Assembly (NCBI RefSeq): GCF_900177345.1
Contig: NZ_FWZT01000015.1
Location: 124,001-188,000 of the forward strand
Direction of reading: 5' to 3'
Source: Pseudobacteriovorax antillogorgiicola
GTDB taxonomy: Bacteria > Bdellovibrionota_B > Oligoflexia > Oligoflexales > Oligoflexaceae
Length of the DNA: 64,000 bases
A program made the position numbers and the translations under genes. The first letter of the stretch is position 1; the number at the start of each line of letters is the position of its first letter. This document shows positions 58,730 to 64,000 of the stretch, piece by piece. The notes under the pieces were generated by a model. The model was not told the origin of the DNA and did no database searches. It saw only the letters and a list, made by a program, of their open reading frames with translations.

Positions 58730-60001
58730 CTATTTCTTACCGATAAACTCTTGGCCATTGAGGTATGGACGGAGCGCTTCAGGAATAAAGATACTACCAT
58801 CAGCCTGTTGATGAACCTCAATAAATGGAATTAAGACCCGAGGTGTAGCAATCGCTGTGTTGTTCAGTGTATAGCAAAAGTTTTTCTTCTTGTTGCTATC
58901 CTTGTAGCGAATCTTCAAGCGACGGGCCTGAAAATCGTGAAACGTAGAGCAGCTATGAGTTTCACTATACGCATTGCGAGATGGCATCCAAGTTTCAATG
59001 TCATGCTTTCTCACCTGCCCTTGCCCTAGATCTCCCGTACAGACGTAAACAACCTGATAAGGAAGCTCCAGAGCCTGCATAATCTGCTCAGAATTATTGA
59101 GAAGTTCGTTGTGTAGGGCTTCAGAGTCCGCCTCGTCAGCTTTGGCAATAATCACCTGCTCTACTTTCTGAAATTGATGAACACGATAAAGCCCATGAGT
59201 GTCCTTACCGTAGGTTCCAGCCTCACGGCGAAAGCAGGAGCTTTGAGCCATGTAGCGAATCGGTAGATCTTGCTCCTTGAGCATCTCATCGCTGTGATAA
59301 GAAGCTACGGGTACTTCTGCTGTGCCGACGAGCGCAAGTTCATCCCGCTCGATGTAATAGGCTTGGTCTCGACCATTTGGGAAGTATCCGGTGCCAACCA
59401 TACAGTCTTCTTTCACCAGTACCGGCACAGAAAGCTGCTGATAACCCTTATTATAGAGATGATCGAGAGTGAATTTGAGTAAGGCTGACTCCAACCGAGC
59501 TGCGTCTCCTTTGAGAACATAAGAGCGGCTACCGGCTAGCTTTACGCCCCGTGGGATATCGATCCAGTCGTTGAGCTGGCCAAGTTCTACATGGTCGCGG
59601 ATTTTAAAATCAAAGCTTGGTAAGGTCCCCCAAGTTTTCACCTGAACATTTTCAGCGTCGTCCTTTCCGACAGGAACATCAGCACGTGCAGGCGCAGGAA
59701 CGGCGAGCATCTTTTCGTTGAATTGATCTTGCAATACTTTGACCTGCCCACCCAGTTCGTCCATCCGAGGTTTTAGCTCGGCGACCTCAGCTTTCAGGCT
59801 CTCCTGCTCCTCGGGCGGGACTTTTGGGATTTTCTTCGATACGGCGTTACGTCTGCTTTGTAGCTCTTCCAGTTGGGATTGCAGGGATTTAAGCTCATCA
59901 TCTAAGGATAAAATACTATCGAGATCGACTTTGAAGTGTTTGTCTTTTGCCGCTTTCTCAACTAAACCTTTGTTTTCTCTGATGAACTTTATGTCTAACA
60001 T
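58730..60001 (-). CDS. serS: Seryl-tRNA synthetase
   Basis: A 423-residue class II aminoacyl-tRNA synthetase. The N-terminal coiled-coil arm (about 20-105) is plain (LDDELKSLQSQLEELQSRRN), followed by the class II core: motif 1 region SVPVLVKEDCMVGTGYFPN, VGTAEVPVASYHSDEML, motif 2 FRREAGTYGKDTHGLYRVHQF, and motif 3 NNTAIATPRVLIPFIE. The length matches bacterial SerRS. The ATG at 60001 follows AGAGGAA; an in-frame start eight codons upstream is rejected. It is divergent from dusB across 195 bases. No T-box or other leader is visible. Confidence 0.97.
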   Translation of the reverse strand: MLDIKFIRENKGLVEKAAKDKHFKVDLDSILSLDDELKSLQSQLEELQSRRNAVSKKIPKVPPEEQESLKAEVAELKPRMDELGGQVKVLQDQFNEKMLAVPAPARADVPVGKDDAENVQVKTWGTLPSFDFKIRDHVELGQLNDWIDIPRGVKLAGSRSYVLKGDAARLESALLKFTLDHLYNKGYQQLSVPVLVKEDCMVGTGYFPNGRDQAYYIERDELALVGTAEVPVASYHSDEMLKEQDLPIRYMAQSSCFRREAGTYGKDTHGLYRVHQFQKVEQVIIAKADEADSEALHNELLNNSEQIMQALELPYQVVYVCTGDLGQGQVRKHDIETWMPSRNAYSETHSCSTFHDFQARRLKIRYKDSNKKKNFCYTLNNTAIATPRVLIPFIEVHQQADGSIFIPEALRPYLNGQEFIGKK

Positions 60002-60196
60002 GGATTCCTCTAATGCCTTCAGCAATACGTTTGAAAACTACTCAGCTACCACAGTCTGGCTACTGATGTCACTAACTTACGCCTAGTAGCCGGGATTTTC
60101 AAAAAGGATTCTGGACGAGCCAGGTAATTTCCAGTATTAAAGGGCGTCAGGCTGGCTAAAACAGCAACCCGTGAGTTTACCCAAGGATTTGATTTC

Positions 60197-61300
60197 ATGA
60201 CAAAAGTTTCTCCGTTCCAACGATTAGGTATCAGCGAAAATCCAGTCGTGCTTGCTCCTCTTGCAGGGGTGTCTGACCATCCGTTCCGCCGAATTTGCTC
60301 CCGCCATGGTGCAGATTTAACGTATGTTGAGATGATTTCAGCCACTGCCATGATCTATGAGAGTCGCCGGACCTATCGCATGCTAAAGCGCCATGAGTCG
60401 GAGTCTGTGCTTGGGGTTCAAATTACAGGCCGATCAGCGGAAGACGTGGGCAAGGCAGCGGAAATTCTTCATGATATGCCATTTGATACGATTGATATTA
60501 ATATGGGCTGCCCAGTCAAGAAAGTTGTCAAAACCGGCTGTGGGAGTGCGATCCTGAAAGAGCCAGATCGAGTCTACGACACGGTGAAAGCTCTTCGAAA
60601 TGCCACAGATAAAGTGATTTCAGCGAAGATTCGCATCGGGTGGGATCACAGCTCCATCAACGGTATCGAGATTGCTCGGGCCATCGAGGAAGCAGGTGCT
60701 GACTTTATGACAGTTCATGGCCGCACCCGGAATGATGACTACTCAAAGCCTGTGGATCTTGAATATATGGCTCAGCTGAAAACTGCTGTATCAATTCCTC
60801 TCATTGGCAACGGCAACTTATTTAGCGCTTTCGACGGGGACTACATGACCAAGGCTACCAAAGTCGACGGCTTGATGGTGAGTCGAGGAGCATTGGGCAA
60901 TCCGTGGATCTTCAACGACATCAAAAAAGTGCAAAACACGGTGAGTTTGGAAGACTGGCTTGATACGGTTTCTGATCACTTGAAATGGCAACAAGAAGAA
61001 TACGGAGATGTAGGAGCTGGTGCGGTGTGTATGCGTAAGCATCTTCTTTGGTATGCAAAGGGTTGGCCCGGTGTGAAGGCGCTCCGTGAAAAGATGAATG
61101 TCGCTGAAAGTCTTCAAAGTGCCTTGGCAATGGTGCAAGAATTCGCAGAACAGCTTGCCAGCCAAGGGATTACTCATCGCTTTGATGTAACAAACAGTGA
61201 TGCGGAAGGCCGATTTGTTTGGGACCCTAAGTACGATATGGATCGAAAACTTGATCGTGGTGTCGGTGACGACGGCCTAAGCACACCTCCCCAATTATAA
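60197..61300 (+). CDS. dusB: tRNA-dihydrouridine synthase, DusB type
   Basis: A 367-residue FMN-dependent TIM-barrel enzyme that reduces uridine to dihydrouridine in tRNA. It has the start NPVVLAPLAGVSDHPFRRI, DINMGCPVKKVVKTGCGSAI with the catalytic Cys, VSAKIRIGWD, VHGRTRNDDYSKP with FMN-binding residues, LIGNGNLFS and DGLMVSRGALGNPWIF. The chain follows DusB rather than DusA or DusC in the VVKTGCGSAIL stretch and length. It is followed by about 140 bases and then the glutamine synthetase gene. There is no fis gene after it, unlike in enterobacteria. Confidence 0.93.
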   Translation: MTKVSPFQRLGISENPVVLAPLAGVSDHPFRRICSRHGADLTYVEMISATAMIYESRRTYRMLKRHESESVLGVQITGRSAEDVGKAAEILHDMPFDTIDINMGCPVKKVVKTGCGSAILKEPDRVYDTVKALRNATDKVISAKIRIGWDHSSINGIEIARAIEEAGADFMTVHGRTRNDDYSKPVDLEYMAQLKTAVSIPLIGNGNLFSAFDGDYMTKATKVDGLMVSRGALGNPWIFNDIKKVQNTVSLEDWLDTVSDHLKWQQEEYGDVGAGAVCMRKHLLWYAKGWPGVKALREKMNVAESLQSALAMVQEFAEQLASQGITHRFDVTNSDAEGRFVWDPKYDMDRKLDRGVGDDGLSTPPQL

Positions 61301-61444
61301 ATTCATCGGCGAGCTAATCGGCTCGTCATCCCATGACTCTCTTGTTGACCTTCCGTATGGAAAGGTTCAATATTTCCACTGCTCATCCTTAAACAATTGA
61401 ACGGAGCTTGGCTTGTCCAAGACTTCTGTGTAGAGAGGTTTGTC

Positions 61445-62491
61445 ATGATTAAGCAGGCGGAATACATCTGGTTAGATGGAAGGCAACCCACCCAGAGGTT
61501 GCGATCAAAAACGCGGATCGTCAATGGCTTGAGTTCAAGCCCTGCGGTTGAGGACTTTCCTGAATGGAGTTTTGACGGTTCATCCACCTACCAATCACCG
61601 GGTGGCAACAGCGATCTACTGCTTCGTCCAGTAAGCTATGTGGATGATCCTGTTCGTGGCGCGGGTAATTACCTGGTCATGTGTGAAGTTATGAATGAAG
61701 ATGGTTCGCCCCATGAGTCAAATCACCGCGCGCGCCTCCGGGAAACCTTGGAAAAAGGTGCCGCCGATGTGGATCCTTGGTTTGGGTTTGAGCAAGAATA
61801 CGTATTGTTCGATGGCAATCGTCCTTTGGGCTGGCCGGAAAATGGCTACCCACCACCTCAAGGCCCTTTCTACTGCGGTGTTGGTCCGAATCAGGTTTAT
61901 GGCCGCGAGATTGTTGAGCAACATACCCAAGCCTGTATTAATGCGGGTATCATGATTTACGGTATCAACGCAGAAGTGATGCCTGCTCAGTGGGAGTTCC
62001 AAGTAGGATATCGGAGCATTAACGAAGAATCTGCCGATCCTCTCACCATTGGCGATCACCTATGGATGGCTCGCTGGCTTCTGTTTAGAATTGGTGAAGA
62101 CTACGGAGTCGAGGCCGTTCTTCACAGTAAGCCGATTCAGGGCGATTGGAATGGCTCTGGGCAGCATACTAACTTCTCTACCAAGCCGATGCGTGATGCC
62201 AAAACAGGAATGGCAACCATTGAAAAGTACATCCAATTGCTAGAGAAAAAGCACGAGGCGCATATTGCTGAGTACGGCGAGGGCTTGGACCAGCGTTTGA
62301 CTGGGCTTCACGAGACCTGTGCGATCCATGAATTTAAGTCAGGTGTCGCTGATCGTGGTGCTTCCATCCGGATTCCGAGACAGGTGGCCAATGAAGGTCA
62401 TGGCTATATCGAAGATCGTCGGCCGGGAGCCAATGCGAATCCTTATCGCATTGCCAATCGTATCCTGAAAACTGTTTGTGAATTAGATTAA
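61445..62491 (+). CDS. glnII: Glutamine synthetase type II (eukaryote-like)
   Basis: A 348-residue type II glutamine synthetase (GSII), the short octameric or decameric form shared with eukaryotes and found in some bacteria such as rhizobia and Frankia. It has the beta-grasp start YIWLDGRQ, WSFDGSSTYQS with the GSII-specific spacing, FGFEQEYVLFD, GINAEVMPAQWEFQVG, KPIQGDWNGSGQHTNFST and GVADRGASIRIPRQ. Catalytic Glu and Arg positions look intact. It lacks the adenylylation loop of GSI. The ATG at 61445 follows AGAGAGG; an in-frame start 48 bases upstream is rejected. Whether the organism also has GSI cannot be seen here. Nitrogen control is unknown. Confidence 0.95.
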   Translation: MIKQAEYIWLDGRQPTQRLRSKTRIVNGLSSSPAVEDFPEWSFDGSSTYQSPGGNSDLLLRPVSYVDDPVRGAGNYLVMCEVMNEDGSPHESNHRARLRETLEKGAADVDPWFGFEQEYVLFDGNRPLGWPENGYPPPQGPFYCGVGPNQVYGREIVEQHTQACINAGIMIYGINAEVMPAQWEFQVGYRSINEESADPLTIGDHLWMARWLLFRIGEDYGVEAVLHSKPIQGDWNGSGQHTNFSTKPMRDAKTGMATIEKYIQLLEKKHEAHIAEYGEGLDQRLTGLHETCAIHEFKSGVADRGASIRIPRQVANEGHGYIEDRRPGANANPYRIANRILKTVCELD

Positions 62492-62494
62492 GTG

Positions 62495-63061
62495 TTAAAG
62501 TCCTTCTAAAGGCTCTTGGTTGAGATCAGGAGCCTCTTGCTCGTCTCGCTGGATCAGTACTGCCGTTCGCTGCTCTTGTGGGGGCTTGGTATGGCTACGA
62601 AATGCTTTGATAAAGATGGTCGTGAACTGTGCAGTCCGAATCCCATCGCTATCGTTATTGCCAGCTTGGATCGTCGCGGGCTTGGATACGTACAGCAGCC
62701 TGCTATTAGGAACGTTGGTAATAGATGAAACTAAGCTCTCATCTTTTGGGGTGCCTTCAACAAAGATTTGACATGTTTGGCCAACGAGAGGAAGTCCCTC
62801 ACCTTGAAAAACCATCGTCATGGTTCGGTAGTTGCTGCTTAGAAGAACGTCCCCTGCGATATCCGCTTCCGGGCAAGTCAAGCGAGCTGTGAACGAATCT
62901 GCTTCAAATAGTCTTAGGTCTTGGTGATCGATAACGACCTCCATATCAGAACTGTTTGCTGCTGAAAGCGATGTAGGTTCCTCGTCGCTATTTTTACAAG
63001 CACTAGACCACAAGGCAAATGCCAATATCATCGTCATGACCTGTGAATAGAAAACCATCAT
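62495..63061 (-). CDS. Lipoprotein of unknown function
   Basis: A 188-residue lipoprotein. The signal peptide ends in the lipobox SSAC (LAFALWSSACKNS). The mature part is beta-rich with two Cys (LTCPEADIAGD and GQTCQIFVEG) and a Ser/Thr-rich linker. It ends in an acidic, Gln-rich tail that looks disordered. I do not recognise it. It is the downstream partner of the coiled-coil protein gene: only seven bases separate them and an AGGAG site precedes its start, so the two are co-transcribed and may form one envelope complex. Its 3' end faces the glutamine synthetase gene four bases away. Confidence 0.72.
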   Translation of the reverse strand: MMVFYSQVMTMILAFALWSSACKNSDEEPTSLSAANSSDMEVVIDHQDLRLFEADSFTARLTCPEADIAGDVLLSSNYRTMTMVFQGEGLPLVGQTCQIFVEGTPKDESLVSSITNVPNSRLLYVSKPATIQAGNNDSDGIRTAQFTTIFIKAFRSHTKPPQEQRTAVLIQRDEQEAPDLNQEPLEGL

Positions 63062-63068
63062 CCTGCTC

Positions 63069-64000
63069 CTAGAATTGACAACTTAGATCTTTGAGGTCGA
63101 GTTTTTGCCCCATGGGGCATGTTGTTATAGAAATGTCTTCAATCACCAACCGATCGAAAGTTCCACCAATGGCGTCAAGATCATTTTGATTCTGATTTTG
63201 CTGGTTTACAAGCAGCTCTTCCTTAGCGTTCAATGCGGTTTCTTGAAGTGCTCTTTCTTGCTTGAGTTGCTCGGCTATTCTACTGTTTCTTTGCCGAGAC
63301 TCGTCACTGTACTGGGCTTGTTGTTCATTGCTGAGACGCGCCCTTTTTTCAGCAACGACACCCTTTTCAGCTTCCAGCAGACGAATCTGATCATCGATTC
63401 TTGCTTTTTCGAGGCCTTGGGACTCGCTTTGAGAGAGCCTAGCGGCTGCGATTTGATCTTCGATTGCCTGGTAGTCTTTTTGAGCAGCGACCGACTCTCG
63501 TTCAAGTCGGATTTTTTCAGATTCTCGTTGTTGCAGCTCCCGTGCTAAACTCTGAGCAATAACTCCGGAAGAAGAAACAGAGATTGGTGAAAGTTGCAGG
63601 AGAGTTTGGGGCCTGGCCTCGGCAGGCTCAAATACAGGAACGTTCTCTGGAAGTATAACGGATTCATTGATGATTGTTTCGAAGTAGCGACTTTGTGAAT
63701 CAACCAAAACGATGCTATGGCAATGAGTCTGGCGTCCGAACATGCTTGCGTCAAACGCGATGATGTGATCCTGAGGCTGGTCTGTGCCAACAATCTGATG
63801 AGCTATGACATTGACTGCAGGGTTGCAGGAAACAACCACCAGCTTAAGCTCAGCTACGGACCCTTGATCAAAAAGATTCAGACTCGCCTGGAGCGTAAAT
63901 GAATATTCGTGAACATCTTTAATTTCGGAGTCTCGTGGGGCTTGCGTCCCTAAAATTGCCTCAATCGGAGCACTGGAACCTTGGCTCTGGTCGATTTCTA
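63069..64000 (-). CDS. Large coiled-coil exported protein, 5' truncated at the window edge
   Basis: The reading frame is open through the right edge, so only the C-terminal ~310 residues are visible and the start lies outside. The visible part has a beta-rich region (around FTLQASLNLFDQGS and VVVSCNPAVNVIAHQIV), then a long coiled coil of about 130 residues rich in Gln, Glu, Arg and Ala (RELQQRESEKIRLERES and DDQIRLLEAEKGVVAEKRA), then a short closing beta segment with two Cys (TTCPMGQKLDLKDLSC). No catalytic motif or membrane helix is seen. It is followed after seven bases by a lipoprotein gene, so a structural role in the envelope is likely. A GTG within the frame at 63839 is not the true start. 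Confidence 0.7.
   Translation of the reverse strand, partial: EIDQSQGSSAPIEAILGTQAPRDSEIKDVHEYSFTLQASLNLFDQGSVAELKLVVVSCNPAVNVIAHQIVGTDQPQDHIIAFDASMFGRQTHCHSIVLVDSQSRYFETIINESVILPENVPVFEPAEARPQTLLQLSPISVSSSGVIAQSLARELQQRESEKIRLERESVAAQKDYQAIEDQIAAARLSQSESQGLEKARIDDQIRLLEAEKGVVAEKRARLSNEQQAQYSDESRQRNSRIAEQLKQERALQETALNAKEELLVNQQNQNQNDLDAIGGTFDRLVIEDISITTCPMGQKLDLKDLSCQF

Overview
The window looks like chromosome of a free-living Gram-negative bacterium of roughly even base composition (judged by eye). It carries an outer-membrane Tsx-type channel, many lipoproteins with clear lipoboxes, RlmM, and a large set of two-component and c-di-GMP proteins. The mixture (7TMR-DISM and HAMP kinases with built-in HPt domains, class I lysyl-tRNA synthetase, eukaryote-type glutamine synthetase II, VWA and metzincin lipoproteins) suggests a delta-proteobacterium-like lineage such as Oligoflexia/Bdellovibrionota. 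That placement is inference; there is no rRNA in the window to settle it.

Layout. 1-13.9 kb: a truncated histidine kinase, the threonine-degradation pair kbl-tdh, rlmM, a receiver-GGDEF protein, envelope proteins, a DUF885 lipoprotein, a membrane histidine kinase, a UbiB-like kinase and a VWA lipoprotein. 13.9-14.65 kb: a gene-poor stretch with a strong terminator hairpin and what looks like the right end of an IS200/IS605 (TnpB-type) element. 14.65-24.6 kb: a BMP-like binding protein, a SWIM-SNF2 helicase, a DUF457 membrane protein, then a periplasmic solute-binding protein divergent from a large CheA-like kinase, and a Tsx-like channel. 24.7-29.7 kb: a lipoprotein metalloprotease operon, an orphan response regulator with a structured leader, a Fur-family repressor and a Phd/PIN toxin-antitoxin pair.

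29.8-38.2 kb is the most interesting part: a metal-uptake island. It holds an operon of lipoprotein, outer-membrane barrel, ZnuA-like binding protein, ZnuC-like ATPase, ZnuB-like permease and a small protein; a cyclic-nucleotide-binding EAL phosphodiesterase; and an AztD-like zinc-chaperone lipoprotein. Four copies of a 20-bp palindrome (core TGCAAATATTTGCA) lie upstream of these three units. The simplest reading is a zinc (Zur-type) regulon, possibly run by the nearby Fur-family protein, that includes a c-di-GMP phosphodiesterase.

38.4-64 kb: a DUF1428 gene whose only full-length start is ACG, a receiver-PilZ/HDOD pair, srkA, nadA, a TPR-winged-helix regulator, a tandem FHA protein, a trypsin-like protease, a PilZ-like protein with a degenerate receiver, a DAHP synthase, a stand-alone cNMP-binding protein, class I lysS, a 7TMR-DISM CheA-like kinase paralogous to the one at 21 kb, glutathione peroxidase, serS, dusB, glutamine synthetase II, and a lipoprotein plus coiled-coil protein running off the right edge. 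No tRNA, rRNA or CRISPR array was seen.
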